From Microvirga sp052115485 (GTDB lineage Bacteria > Pseudomonadota > Alphaproteobacteria > Rhizobiales > Beijerinckiaceae), in contig NZ_JBFRGU010000007.1 of NCBI RefSeq assembly GCF_052115485.1, forward strand, positions 1 through 64,000: a stretch of DNA of 64,000 bases. Reading direction: 5' to 3'. Below, piece by piece: positions 1-8,189 of the stretch. The notes under the pieces were generated by a model. It worked only from the letters and a program-made list of their open reading frames with translations, was not told the origin of the DNA and did not search any database. Positions within the stretch are counted from its first letter, which is position 1. Every line of letters starts with the position of its first letter. The translations under genes and the position numbers were made by a program.

Positions 1-145
1 GGCCCATCAGGAACAACACAAGAAGAACGATGAGGACTATCCCAAGAATGCCGCTCGGCCCATAGCCCCAGTCACGGCTGTAGGACCATCGCGGAACCGC
101 TCCGATCAGCAGAAGGATCACGATGATGAGGAGAAGAGTGCTCAT
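1..145 (-). CDS. DUF3309 small membrane protein (3' end outside window)
   Basis: Reading the minus strand from the ATG at 145 gives a very hydrophobic peptide, MSTLLLIIVILLLIGAVPRW, then a short polar Tyr/Gly-rich turn and a second hydrophobic helix. It is still open at base 1. This is the layout of the roughly 50-residue DUF3309 proteins: two membrane segments joined by a WSYSRDWGYGPSG-like loop. Only a codon or two should be missing. Function is unknown; such genes often sit among general-stress genes, as here beside a DUF892 ferritin-like gene transcribed divergently. Confidence 0.75.
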   Translation of the reverse strand, partial: MSTLLLIIVILLLIGAVPRWSYSRDWGYGPSGILGIVLIVLLVLFLMG

Positions 146-367
146 GCGAGTCCCTTATACCCACCCATGGCGAGAATATAAACTTCGAAGGTAATTCAGC
201 CTTTAAGTAAGCTTATAACGCGAACCTCTCGGAAAGAAAGAAATTCGCGCTCATCCGATTCATCGTCCGATCCGTCAGCTTTTTGAATGCTCCGGTTCCA
301 AATCATTCGGATCAAGTTCGCCACTTCCGAGTTTGACGTTCGTCAGCTTCAACCCAGGAGACGTGTG

Positions 368-862
368 ATGCCCAGCGAAAAGAATCTTGACGATCTGTTT
401 CTGCATACCCTCAAGGACATGTACTTTGCCGAAAAGCAGATCCTGAAAGCACTGCCGAAGATGGAAAAGGCTACGGCAACGGACGAGCTAAAAAAGGCAT
501 TTGCGCATCACCGCCAGCAAACCGAGACACAGATCGATCGGCTTGACCGAGTCTTCGAAATCATTGGGGCGCGGGCTCAAGGTGTTACTTGCGAAGCGAT
601 CAAAGGAATTATCGAGGAGGGTGAGGACGTCATGGGCAAGTTCGAAGATAGCACCGCTCTCGATGCCGCCCTTGTCGCGGCGGCCCAAGCTGTCGAACAC
701 TATGAAATCTCGCGCTATGGCACGCTGCGCACGTGGGCCGAGCAACTTGGCTTAGAGGATGCGGCGAAGCTTCTCGATCAGAATCTGGCCGAGGAACGGG
801 AAACGGACAAACTTTTATCGAAGATGGCGAAGGCGAGCGTCAACCAGCGCGCGGCGGCATAA
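368..862 (+). CDS. Ferritin-like DUF892 (YciE/YciF family) protein
   Basis: A 164-residue, mostly helical protein starting MPSEKNLDDLFLHTLKDMYF. The family has a four-helix ferritin-like bundle. The Glu/His-rich stretches (AEKQILKALPKME, HHRQQTETQIDRLD, AVEHYEISRYGTL, EERETDKLL) fit metal-binding helices. I chose the ATG at 368 because AGGAG lies at 356-360; an in-frame TTG at 287 has no such site. The family is tied to stress responses with no firm biochemical role. It is followed after 48 nt by an SDR gene on the same strand, probably co-transcribed. Confidence 0.85.
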   Translation: MPSEKNLDDLFLHTLKDMYFAEKQILKALPKMEKATATDELKKAFAHHRQQTETQIDRLDRVFEIIGARAQGVTCEAIKGIIEEGEDVMGKFEDSTALDAALVAAAQAVEHYEISRYGTLRTWAEQLGLEDAAKLLDQNLAEERETDKLLSKMAKASVNQRAAA

Positions 863-910
863 CCACTCGCTCCCCGCCCCTTGGGGCTCTCGAGGCCGGA
901 GGATAAACAC

Positions 911-1891
911 ATGACCGAATTGTCGACCGACTTTCGTCAGGAGGCCGAAGGGGCGGCCCGGAAACATCGCGAGATCCAGACCAAGGTCGACTCCGCGAAC
1001 TCTTCGGGGAGCGGTCAGACAAAAGCCGTCCAGGCCGGCGCGCGAACTTATCCCGCACCTCCCTTTGCCAAGCAGCACCTTGAGAAACCGGGGCGCGAGA
1101 AGGACCTCGACCCGGCCCCCATGTACGATGCTCCTTTTTACAAGGGCTCAGACAAGCTACTGGGGCAGGTCGCCATCATTACAGGCGGAGATTCCGGCAT
1201 CGGTCGGTCAGTCGCTGTCCTTTTCGCGCGCGAAGGCGCCGACGTAGTGATCATCTATCTCACCGAACACGACGATGCCTCAACCACCAAACAAGCCGTG
1301 GAACGCGAAGGTCGGCGTTGTCTTCTTCTGTCCGGAGATGTCTCCAATCCTGCCTTCTGCAATCATAGTGTCGAGCGGACGCTGGAAGAGTTCGGTCGGC
1401 TCGACATCCTCGTGAACAATTCCGCATTTCAGCTTCACAACCACCGCCTCGAGGATCTGACCGAGGAACATTTCGATCTCACCATCAAGACGAACCTTTA
1501 CGGCTATTTTCATATGGCCAAGGCAGTGGTTCCTCACATGCGTCAAGGAAGTGTCATCATCAACACCGGATCGGTGACGGGATTATTCGGCAGCAAGACT
1601 CTCCTCGATTATTCGACGACAAAAGGTGGGATCCATGCCTTCACGCGGTCGCTGGCGGCGCAGCTTCTTGAGCGTGGCATCCGCGTCAATGCCGTCGCGC
1701 CCGGCCCGGTCTGGACACCGCTGAATCCTGCCGACAAGCTCCCCGACGACCTCGCGGATTTCGGAAGCGACACTCCCATGAAACGGCCGGCCCAACCTGA
1801 AGAAATTGCTCCGGCGTTCGTATTCCTCGCTTCGTCGCATTGTTCGAGTTACATCACGGGGGAGATCCTGCCGATTGTCGGAGGCTATTGA
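911..1891 (+). CDS. SDR family oxidoreductase (YghA/YhdF-like, long N-terminus)
   Basis: A 326-residue short-chain dehydrogenase. About 80 polar N-terminal residues precede the Rossmann domain. The cofactor motif TGGDSGIG is at residues 91-98, NN at 169-170, a Ser in INTGSV at 221, and the catalytic YSTTK at 234-238. This extended subgroup is typical of stress-induced NAD(P)-dependent oxidoreductases; the substrate is not predictable. The ATG at 911 is preceded by CGGAGGA at 896-902. It stands between the DUF892 gene and an isochorismatase-fold gene that starts 11 nt after its stop, suggesting one operon. Confidence 0.9.
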   Translation: MTELSTDFRQEAEGAARKHREIQTKVDSANSSGSGQTKAVQAGARTYPAPPFAKQHLEKPGREKDLDPAPMYDAPFYKGSDKLLGQVAIITGGDSGIGRSVAVLFAREGADVVIIYLTEHDDASTTKQAVEREGRRCLLLSGDVSNPAFCNHSVERTLEEFGRLDILVNNSAFQLHNHRLEDLTEEHFDLTIKTNLYGYFHMAKAVVPHMRQGSVIINTGSVTGLFGSKTLLDYSTTKGGIHAFTRSLAAQLLERGIRVNAVAPGPVWTPLNPADKLPDDLADFGSDTPMKRPAQPEEIAPAFVFLASSHCSSYITGEILPIVGGY

Positions 1892-1901
1892 TGCTCATAA
1901 A

Positions 1902-2513
1902 ATGAACGACAGATTGACCCGGCCAATCGGCAAGAACAGCGTTCACCTTTGTGTCGATATGCAACGACTATTTGCGCCTGGAGGTCCCTGGGCGACGCCC
2001 TCGATCGATCCGATCATTCCCGTCGTCATCCGGATAACCGAGCAATGTCCGGCACGTACGATCTTCACACGTTTCATCCCGCCGAGGGATCCGGAAAACA
2101 TGCCCGGCATGTGGCAGAGATTCTTTGTAAAATGGCAAGGACTGACGCGCAGGTATATCGACAGCCAAATGTTGGAACTACTTCATCCGCTTTCCCGCTT
2201 CGCGCCACCGGCAGCAATATTCGACAAGTCCGTCTATTCAGCATTCGGCAACGTCCGGCTTCTCGCCTACCTTCGCCATCGTGCTGTGAGCACGTTGATC
2301 ATAACAGGAGCCGAGACGGACGTTTGCGTTCTGGCAACGGTGCTCGCTGCGGTCGACTATGGGTATCGGGTTATCCTCGTCTCCGACGGCTTATGCAGCT
2401 CGTCCACCGAGACGCATGATGCTCTCTTATCGGTTTATCGCAGCCGTTTCAGCGAGCAAATCGAGACAGCACCCTCGGAGGAGGTCATCGATGCCTGGAG
2501 CATTGACCATTGA
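1902..2513 (+). CDS. Cysteine hydrolase, isochorismatase family
   Basis: A 203-residue protein with the isochorismatase-fold catalytic set: Asp19 (VHLCVDMQ), Lys109 (IFDKSVYSAF) and the nucleophile Cys142 (GAETDVCVLA). It probably hydrolyses an amide, as nicotinamidase-like enzymes do, but the substrate cannot be read from the sequence. The start at 1902 gives a family-length protein. The only upstream purine-rich site is GGAGG near the end of the preceding gene, so translation is probably coupled to the SDR gene 10 nt upstream. Confidence 0.85.
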   Translation: MNDRLTRPIGKNSVHLCVDMQRLFAPGGPWATPSIDPIIPVVIRITEQCPARTIFTRFIPPRDPENMPGMWQRFFVKWQGLTRRYIDSQMLELLHPLSRFAPPAAIFDKSVYSAFGNVRLLAYLRHRAVSTLIITGAETDVCVLATVLAAVDYGYRVILVSDGLCSSSTETHDALLSVYRSRFSEQIETAPSEEVIDAWSIDH

Positions 2514-2569
2514 ACTCTTGTCGACCGAAGATGCCCGGGAGGCAAACTTCCTAATGCCAGGGCGGTCCG

Positions 2570-2700
2570 ATGAACCAGGTAAGGGAAAAGGTCCGAAGTG
2601 CCTTGAGCGAGGTTCGCAACCTTGTGCTCGGAGCCGAAATCCTTCTCGGGTTCCAATATCAGGCAACCTTCTCCACGCTGAACCGATCGGCTGCGGTTAC
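2570..2700 (+). pseudogene. Truncated DUF6328 membrane protein gene
   Basis: From the ATG at 2570 the reading NQVREKVRSALSEVRNLVLG, continuing AEILLGFQYQATF, matches the conserved N-terminus of DUF6328 proteins. The expected multi-helix membrane part is absent. After about residue 37 the frame reads unrelated sequence and runs into the antisense of a CsbD gene before stopping at 2806. The break lies near 2680-2697. I read it as the 5' remnant of a gene cut by a deletion or rearrangement. Family assignment is by memory of the conserved block. Confidence 0.55.
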
Positions 2701-2899
2701 CAGGTCTGCTGTCGGTACCACGCGTCCGCATCATGGCGGATGCGGTCCCTCGCTAACCCATAGCGCTCTTGGATCTTTCCTTCCAACTGGTCACGCTGTC
2801 CATTGATGACGTCGAGGTCGTCGTCCGTGAGCCTCCCCGATTGTTCCTTGACCTTGCCTCGTACCTGCTTCCAATTTCCTTGAACGCGGTTCCGCCCAT
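2697..2899 (-). pseudogene. CsbD family stress protein gene, 5' frameshift
   Basis: The minus strand encodes an almost complete CsbD protein: VQGNWKQVRGKVKEQ, then LTDDDLDVINGQRDQLEGKI, then a C-terminus ending in DAWYRQQTW with the stop at 2697. In this frame there is no start codon before an in-frame stop at 2919-2921. An ATG at 2899 with an AGGAG site just upstream lies in another frame. A single-base indel in the first five codons would explain this. It is either a broken gene or a sequencing error. CsbD proteins are small general-stress proteins, consistent with the neighbours. Confidence 0.6.
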
Positions 2900-2981
2900 C
2901 TGCTCCTGCTCGTTGAGGTCACGAGCTCAAACGCGTGTCCGCAAGCAAGGCTAAGTCTTTGATAAGGGCGGGTAAAATTAA

Positions 2982-3058
2982 TGGTAGCGGAGGAGAGATT
3001 TGAACTCCCGACACAAGGATTATGATTCCTCTGCTCTGACCAACTGAGCTACTCCGCC
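2982..3058 (-). tRNA. tRNA-Met (CAT), elongator type
   Basis: The reverse complement folds as a 77-nt tRNA with encoded CCA. The acceptor arm is GGCGGAG/CTCCGCT, the D arm is GAGC...GCTC-type, the anticodon stem GAGGA/TCCTT encloses the loop ATCATAA (anticodon CAT), and the T-loop is TTCAAAT. It has the standard sequence of an alphaproteobacterial elongator tRNA-Met. Confidence 0.95.
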
Positions 3059-3247
3059 CCAGGACCGGGAGTCACCCCGCGTCAGGCAGGGGCGGTATAG
3101 GGAAAATTGGCGGTCGGTGTCAAGAAGGCAGTGCCTCTTCTGGATGATCCCGATAGTGAGAACGCGCATTTGGTTTCGGCCGGCCAGAGCGAAGCTTTAC
3201 CTCTCCGCCTGGAGAGAACGTACCGGGACGCTGACGATCTCGCGCGC

Positions 3248-3889
3248 TCAAGCCTTCTTGCGGATTCTCATGAGCTTGAAGAAGCCGGCGGGGAAGAGGG
3301 AGCGGAGTTCCACCACTTCCATGCGCCCGGTGGTGCGTGCCCAGGCTTCAACTCTCTCTGACTTGAAGGCAGAACTCCAGCCGATGGCTTTGGCGAGAGG
3401 AGAAATCAGTTCCTCCAAAACCGCGACAGGGCCGGATGGCTGGCCGAAATGATTGGCGAGCACGATTTCGCCGCCGGGCTTCAGAACGCGCGCAAATTCG
3501 GACAGGGCGGTATCGAGATCAGGAACCAGTGTAATGATGAACTGCGCGGTGACCGCATCGAACATTTCATCGGGAAAGCTCAGGCGGGTCACATCCATGA
3601 CCTGCAGGCTCTTCACATGGGTGAGGCCCTGCTTTTCGACCTTCTCCTTGGCCCGTTGCAACATGTCCGCCGACAGGTCGACCCCGTAAACCTCGGCATT
3701 CTTCGGGTAATAGCCGAGGGACAAGCCTGTGCCGACACCGGCCTCGAGCACGCGCGGACCGCAAGCCACAGTGGCCTCCACCGCGGCGCGAGCCGCCGGC
3801 TCGGTCAATTTGTCGTAGACGACATCATAGATGGGAGCCCAACGCGCATAAGCTTTTTGCATCAGGGCCGTGGTCGGTCCATCCGTCAT
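3248..3889 (-). CDS. pmtA: Phosphatidylethanolamine N-methyltransferase PmtA-like
   Basis: A 213-residue class I SAM methyltransferase. The N-terminal YARWAPIYDVVYDKLTEP block, motif I VLEAGVGTGLSLGYYP and the VLKPGGEIVLANHFGQ block are characteristic of the soluble rhizobial/Rhodobacter PmtA enzymes, which methylate phosphatidylethanolamine stepwise to phosphatidylcholine at the membrane surface. It lies 25 nt downstream of mnmA on the same strand and is probably co-transcribed. Substrate is inferred from family resemblance. Confidence 0.85.
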   Translation of the reverse strand: MTDGPTTALMQKAYARWAPIYDVVYDKLTEPAARAAVEATVACGPRVLEAGVGTGLSLGYYPKNAEVYGVDLSADMLQRAKEKVEKQGLTHVKSLQVMDVTRLSFPDEMFDAVTAQFIITLVPDLDTALSEFARVLKPGGEIVLANHFGQPSGPVAVLEELISPLAKAIGWSSAFKSERVEAWARTTGRMEVVELRSLFPAGFFKLMRIRKKA

Positions 3890-3914
3890 GGAAATCCTTC
3901 GAAGTCAGATAGCT

Positions 3915-5072
3915 TCAAGCTGCGGCGGGTGTAGCCTCGGCCTGAGAGCGTGCGATTGTGCCGCCCCCGAGCACGCGGGCTCGAGGATTATCGCTCTCAT
4001 AGATGACACAAGCTTGACCGGGTGACACCCCATCCTCGGCCGAAAACAATTCGACCGTCGTGCCCTCAGGTGTGGAGCGCAGGAGCGCGGGGCGCGGATC
4101 GCGGGTGGAGCGCACCCGCACGGCGACTTCCATCCCCGCGTCTCCGATAGCCTCCAGCGGCGCGTCGCCGAGCCAGTTGATGTCGGTAATGCGGATCTGA
4201 CGGGTAGCGAGCGCCTCCTTCGGTCCGACGACGACGCGAGCGGACCCCGCATCGAGCCGAACGACATAGAGCGGCTCGCCGACGGAAAGGCCGAGGCCCC
4301 GCCTCTGCCCCACCGTGTAGTGGATGATTCCCTCGTGGTGGCCGAGCACCCGCCCGTCCACATGGACGATCTCGCCCCCCTGCGCCGCACCCGGCTTCAA
4401 GCGCTCGATGATGTCGCTGTAGCGGCCATGGGTGACGAAGCAGATATCCTGGCTGTCGGCCTTGTCGGCGACATTCAGGCCGAATTCGCGTGCAAGCGCC
4501 CGGGTATCGTCCTTGGGTAGCTCGCCCAAAGGGAACCGCAGCAGGCTCAGCTGCTCGGGAGTCGTGGCGTAGAGAAAATAGCTCTGGTCCCGATCTGGAT
4601 CGGCGGCACGGTGGAGCGCACGGCGGCCATCGGGCAGATGGCGGCTTGCCACGTAATGGCCCGTCGCCAGAATGTCGGCGCCCAGATCCTTGGCGGTTTC
4701 CAACAGATCACGGAACTTGATCGAGCGATTGCACTCGACGCACGGAATCGGCGTTTCCCCGTTGAGATAGCTCTGGGTGAAGCGGTCGATCACGGCCTCG
4801 CGGAAGCGGGCCTCGTAATCGAGCACGTAATGAGGAATGCCGATCGCCTCGGCGACTCGGCGGGCATCGTAGATGTCCTGGCCGGCGCAGCAAGCACCCT
4901 TGCGGTGCGCGGCCTCCCCCTGATCGTAGAGCTGTAGCGTGATGCCCAGCACATCATAGCCCTCCCGCTTGAGGAGGGCCGCGACGACAGAGGAATCCAC
5001 GCCGCCGGACATGGCGACGACAACCCGTGTCTGCGACGGGTTCTTGGGAAGATCGAGCGAATTGAGCATCAT
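3915..5072 (-). CDS. mnmA: tRNA-specific 2-thiouridylase MnmA
   Basis: A 385-residue protein with the PP-loop AMSGGVDSSVVAALL near residue 20, the first catalytic Cys in CVECNRSIKF and the second in DSQDICFV. The C-terminal beta domain has GQRRGLGLS and FSAEDGVSPGQ. MnmA adenylates and thiolates U34 of tRNA-Lys, Glu and Gln. Length is normal for the family. Two adjacent ATGs (5072 and 5069) are possible starts. Confidence 0.96.
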   Translation of the reverse strand: MMLNSLDLPKNPSQTRVVVAMSGGVDSSVVAALLKREGYDVLGITLQLYDQGEAAHRKGACCAGQDIYDARRVAEAIGIPHYVLDYEARFREAVIDRFTQSYLNGETPIPCVECNRSIKFRDLLETAKDLGADILATGHYVASRHLPDGRRALHRAADPDRDQSYFLYATTPEQLSLLRFPLGELPKDDTRALAREFGLNVADKADSQDICFVTHGRYSDIIERLKPGAAQGGEIVHVDGRVLGHHEGIIHYTVGQRRGLGLSVGEPLYVVRLDAGSARVVVGPKEALATRQIRITDINWLGDAPLEAIGDAGMEVAVRVRSTRDPRPALLRSTPEGTTVELFSAEDGVSPGQACVIYESDNPRARVLGGGTIARSQAEATPAAA

Positions 5073-5236
5073 TCCATCCAGAGGCGACGTTCAAGGCGGC
5101 GCACAGGAGGGGCCAAAATCTGATTAACAGCCCTCTTTATAGCGATTGCCGCTGCAATGTTCCAGACATGCTGGAGCCCGGCTCAAAAGGGGCTAGAATA
5201 TCAGGCCGCCCATGCCGGGCTCTCTGGGGATGAAGA

Positions 5237-5464
5237 ATGAACTCCGACGAGATCGATGAACTGGTGGCGGCAAGAGAGAAACTGGTGAAGCGGCGGCGTG
5301 AGGTCGCCCGGGAGGTTGCGGCCGCGCCCCTCCCCTCGGTCGAAATGGCGGATGAATTGACACGGGTTCTCCAAGCGATCGAAGCGCTGGACCGCGTCCT
5401 CACCGACGCCGGACGGCCCTATATGAGCGAGAGCATGGCCGGCGGAGCGCCCCCTTCGGGTTGA
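5237..5464 (+). CDS. Small hypothetical protein, coiled-coil
   Basis: A 75-residue, highly charged ORF starting MNSDEIDELVAAREKLVKRR, with a predicted helical/coiled-coil N-terminal half and a Gly/Pro-rich tail. GGGGATGAAGA lies just upstream of the ATG. I do not recognise a family. Clear start context and a protein-like composition favour a real gene; it stands alone between mnmA and a DMT transporter on the other strand. Confidence 0.5.
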   Translation: MNSDEIDELVAAREKLVKRRREVAREVAAAPLPSVEMADELTRVLQAIEALDRVLTDAGRPYMSESMAGGAPPSG

Positions 5465-5534
5465 CGAACTTCACCGGCTTTGCTTCCAGGCCGATCCGAC
5501 CCGGAGCTGCCATTCGATAGCCGCGAGCGCGGTC

Positions 5535-6377
5535 CTATTTGGCTGCTTTCTTGGCGACCAACAACGCGATGCCACCAAGAACGGCGGCCGAACTGACGAA
5601 CAAACGCAACGTCAGCGCCTCACCGAGCAAAATTATGCCGCCGATCGCAGTGATCACCGGAACACTCAATTGCACGGTGGCCGCGATCGTCGCCTTCAGG
5701 TCCTTCAAAGCGGCATACCAGATGACGTAGCCAACGCCGGAAGTGATTGCCCCAGAAAGCACAGCATACCCTAGTCCAGCCGCCTCGAACGAGAGTTCTG
5801 CGTGAAAAAGCAGGCCGAGTGCTGCCGCAAACGGCACGGCTCGCAAGAAATTCCCGGCCGTCGTTTCTGTTGCGTCGGCCGAACTCTTCCCGCGCAATGA
5901 GTAGATTCCCCACGCGGCACCTGCACCCAGCATCAAAAGAGAGGATAATAGCGGCGGCGCCGAGATTCCGGGCAAAACCAAGCCGACCAAACCGCCGACG
6001 GCCAACAACAGTCCAGCCCATTGCAGGGCGTGCAGGCGCTCCCCTGTCCAAAGACCATATCCAATCATCGTCGCCTGCACCGCACCAAAGAGCAGCAATG
6101 CGCCGGTTCCCGCCGGAAGCTGGATGTATGCGAAAGAAAACGCAGATGCGTACACAACGAGTGCGAGCGCCGAGTACCAGTTGCCTGCGATACCTTGCGG
6201 ACGACTGCGCACTCGCAGAATCAGCCAGAGTGCGAGAGCGGCGGACACGACCCGCACCAACGTGAACGTTGCAGCGTCGACACCGGTATTTTTCAGCGCC
6301 AGCCGGCAAAGGAGTGAATTTCCCGCAAAAGCGAACATTGCGAGCGTGGTGAGCAAGGCGGTTCGCGTTTGTTGCAT
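5535..6377 (-). CDS. EamA/DMT superfamily transporter
   Basis: A 280-residue, ten-helix membrane protein made of two repeated EamA halves (N-terminal LLTTLAMFAFAGNSLLCRLAL; second half from about residue 150, ending in a helix and the KKAAK tail). Proteins of this type export metabolites or amino acids across the inner membrane; the substrate is unknown. It is a monocistronic unit transcribed away from sciP. Confidence 0.88.
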   Translation of the reverse strand: MQQTRTALLTTLAMFAFAGNSLLCRLALKNTGVDAATFTLVRVVSAALALWLILRVRSRPQGIAGNWYSALALVVYASAFSFAYIQLPAGTGALLLFGAVQATMIGYGLWTGERLHALQWAGLLLAVGGLVGLVLPGISAPPLLSSLLMLGAGAAWGIYSLRGKSSADATETTAGNFLRAVPFAAALGLLFHAELSFEAAGLGYAVLSGAITSGVGYVIWYAALKDLKATIAATVQLSVPVITAIGGIILLGEALTLRLFVSSAAVLGGIALLVAKKAAK

Positions 6378-6487
6378 GGGCGGCGGAGCAAGCCAAGTTT
6401 AAGAGAGCCCATAGTATGACTGCGCCTCAGGCGCTGGCAAATGTGAACCCAAGACGGCCCCGGCGAAAGGGGGCAGTTTAGAGCGTA

Positions 6488-6496
6488 TTAACCAAT
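6488..6496 (+). promoter_or_regulatory. CtrA half-site-like motif upstream of sciP
   Basis: TTAACCAAT resembles the TTAACCAT half-site used by CtrA. Similar motifs occur at 6981-6989, 10743-10751 and 10961-10969, all in front of cell-cycle genes. Single half-sites are weak evidence on their own. Confidence 0.35.
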
Positions 6497-6537
6497 GCGG
6501 CGAAATCGGGGCACGTTTGTGAAGGTGTTCCAGGCGT

Positions 6538-6552
6538 TTAGGAAAACATTAA
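6538..6552 (+). promoter_or_regulatory. CtrA box upstream of sciP (TTAG-N7-TTAA)
   Basis: TTAGGAAAACATTAA is one base away from the CtrA consensus TTAA-N7-TTAA, with exact seven-base spacing. It lies 57 nt before the sciP ATG, a normal promoter position. CtrA activation of sciP is known in Caulobacter; here it is inferred from the site. Confidence 0.65.
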
Positions 6553-6609
6553 GCGGCATCGCTTAGCTTACAGATCAACGAGGTCGTTGAATTTTTGTGT
6601 GAGCGTATC

Positions 6610-6885
6610 ATGACCGAACCCCACCGCCCGAGGGTCAAGTATGTCATCGGGCCCGATGGAAGTCCGCTGACGATTGCTGATCTTCCCCCGTCTTCCACCC
6701 GTCGCTGGGTTATCCGCCGCAAGGCCGAGGTTGTCGCCGCCGTTCGCGGGGGGCTCCTGAGCCTGGAGGAGGCCTGCCAGCGCTATACTCTGACCACGGA
6801 AGAATTCCTGAGCTGGCAGATGTCCATCGACCAGCATGGGCTTGCGGGCTTGCGTACGACGCGCATCCAGCAATACCGCCAATAA
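6610..6885 (+). CDS. sciP: CtrA inhibitor SciP (DUF1153)
   Basis: A 91-residue protein with the SciP/DUF1153 pattern: VKYVIGPDGSPLTIADLP, then RRKAEVVAAVRGGLLSLEEA, CQRYTLTTEEFLSWQ and the C-terminal GLAGLRTTRIQQYR. SciP binds CtrA and keeps it from recruiting RNA polymerase outside the right cell-cycle stage. The ATG at 6610 gives the family length; an upstream in-frame start at 6595 would add five residues. A CtrA-type box precedes it and a strong terminator follows. Confidence 0.93.
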   Translation: MTEPHRPRVKYVIGPDGSPLTIADLPPSSTRRWVIRRKAEVVAAVRGGLLSLEEACQRYTLTTEEFLSWQMSIDQHGLAGLRTTRIQQYRQ

Positions 6886-6911
6886 CCGTCCCTTCCCGGA
6901 CCTCGATTTTG

Positions 6912-6943
6912 AAGGCGTCGCCCGACAAGGCGACGCCTTTCGC
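6912..6943 (+). terminator. Rho-independent terminator of sciP
   Basis: A perfect 11-bp stem AAGGCGTCGCC / GGCGACGCCTT with the six-base loop CGACAA, followed by T-rich sequence. It starts 26 nt after the sciP stop codon. Confidence 0.85.
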
Positions 6944-6969
6944 TTTTAGGGCGAAGTTTCGAGCCGCCA

Positions 6970-6984
6970 TTAAGAGATTTCTAA
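6970..6984 (+). promoter_or_regulatory. CtrA box upstream of Fis-like gene (TTAA-N7-CTAA)
   Basis: TTAAGAGATTTCTAA matches seven of the eight defined positions of the CtrA box with correct spacing. It lies 43 nt before the ATG of the Fis-like HTH gene and merges with a CTAACCATG half-site. Confidence 0.6.
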
Positions 6985-7027
6985 CCATGTTCAGGCAAAT
7001 CTTGGTCGACATCCCGTCGAGACAGGC

Positions 7028-7342
7028 ATGGCCGTGGACGCAGTTTCAATCCAATCGAATCCGTACCATCAACACCTTCCCATGCCCGCGCCCGACGCGC
7101 GCATCCCGGATCTCTTCGACTTCGCCGAGCCGGTACGACCAAGTCCGGATCTGATCGGCCAGACCATCGCCGATGTGGAACGTCACCTGATCTTGATGAC
7201 GTTGGAACACTGCCTCGGCAACCGCACTCACGCCGCGAAAATTCTCGGCATCTCGGTGCGCACCCTGCGTAACAAGCTCAACGAATACATGGAGGCGGGC
7301 ATCTCCGTTCCGCAGCCGAGCCGAGCGCATTTCGTCGGCTGA
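7028..7342 (+). CDS. Fis-family helix-turn-helix protein (FlbD/NtrC C-terminal-like)
   Basis: A 104-residue protein whose C-terminal half is a Fis/HTH_8 domain: TIADVERHLILMTLEHC, then GNRTHAAKILGISVRTLRNK. This is the DNA-binding part of NtrC-type activators such as FlbD, here without receiver or AAA+ domains. The N-terminal 45 residues are Pro-rich and not recognisable. Its place between sciP and the fliJ/ctrA pair, behind a CtrA-type box, suggests a cell-cycle or flagellar role, which is inference. Confidence 0.8.
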   Translation: MAVDAVSIQSNPYHQHLPMPAPDARIPDLFDFAEPVRPSPDLIGQTIADVERHLILMTLEHCLGNRTHAAKILGISVRTLRNKLNEYMEAGISVPQPSRAHFVG

Positions 7343-7354
7343 AACGCCGAGCCG

Positions 7355-8182
7355 TCAGCGCTTCTTCAGCCAGAGGCTCGTCTCAACCGCGCCTTGCGAC
7401 AAGGGCAGTCGCGACAGCACACCCTGCTTGAGCGCGGGATGCTGGCCGCGCGCGAGGAAGTGGCTGGCAAAACAAAGCTCGTAGCCTTCACCCTGCAAGA
7501 GCGCGCCGACGAGGAGCTGCTCGTTGTAAGAACGCCAGTTCCACGCGGCCGGGTAAGCATCCGGCAGAGCGATATCGTGGATGTGGACAAAAACACCGCT
7601 GGCAAGACGCGGCAGAACATCGAGAAAAAGCCGGTCCACATCGGTTCCCGGCATGGCTATGTGGCTGGAATCGATGAACAGGATATCGTCTGATTCAAGC
7701 GTCGAGAAAACCGTCGGATCGGCATCCCTCAGAAGATGGGGAATATGCTGCACCTTCAGCTTCGCGAGCGAGGCACGGGGTGCCGGATCGATACACGTGA
7801 TGGCCGTGGATAAGGCCCCATCCGCAACGGCCTGAGCCATGAAACGTGTCGAATGCCCCGAGCCGACCTCGACGATCCGGCGTGGCTTGATCTCGCGTAC
7901 GAAAGTATAGGCGGCGGCGCCATCGAGGCGTGGGAACCAATCCTGATCGAACCGGGCCTGCGTTTTTCCTGCCGCGATGCGTTCAAGGTCCGCCGCATGG
8001 CGGTCAATCGCCCGCAGGAGATCCTGAAACCGCGGCATCGCCGCCTCGAAGAGCGGGCGCAGGGCGGGATAATCCGCCTCTTCCACGCTGTCGGCATATC
8101 GGTAGGGAATGAAGAAGCCGCGAGCCTTGAGCCCGAGCAGCGTGGAGAAGCCGAACCGGAGTCTTCGCCAGAAAATCCGCAT
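7355..8182 (-). CDS. Class I SAM-dependent methyltransferase (Methyltransf_24 type)
   Basis: A 275-residue protein. The SAM-binding core has IVEVGSGHSTRFMAQAV (motif I), AITCIDPAPR and DDILFIDSSHIAMPGTDVDR, followed by VHIHDIALP. This pattern belongs to the Methyltransf_24 / cephalosporin-hydroxylase-like group, which often acts on sugars or lipids. Eight nucleotides separate it from the upstream flippase-like gene on the same strand, so the two form an operon. Substrate unknown. Confidence 0.8.
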   Translation of the reverse strand: MRIFWRRLRFGFSTLLGLKARGFFIPYRYADSVEEADYPALRPLFEAAMPRFQDLLRAIDRHAADLERIAAGKTQARFDQDWFPRLDGAAAYTFVREIKPRRIVEVGSGHSTRFMAQAVADGALSTAITCIDPAPRASLAKLKVQHIPHLLRDADPTVFSTLESDDILFIDSSHIAMPGTDVDRLFLDVLPRLASGVFVHIHDIALPDAYPAAWNWRSYNEQLLVGALLQGEGYELCFASHFLARGQHPALKQGVLSRLPLSQGAVETSLWLKKR

Positions 8183-8189
8183 CGGCAGC

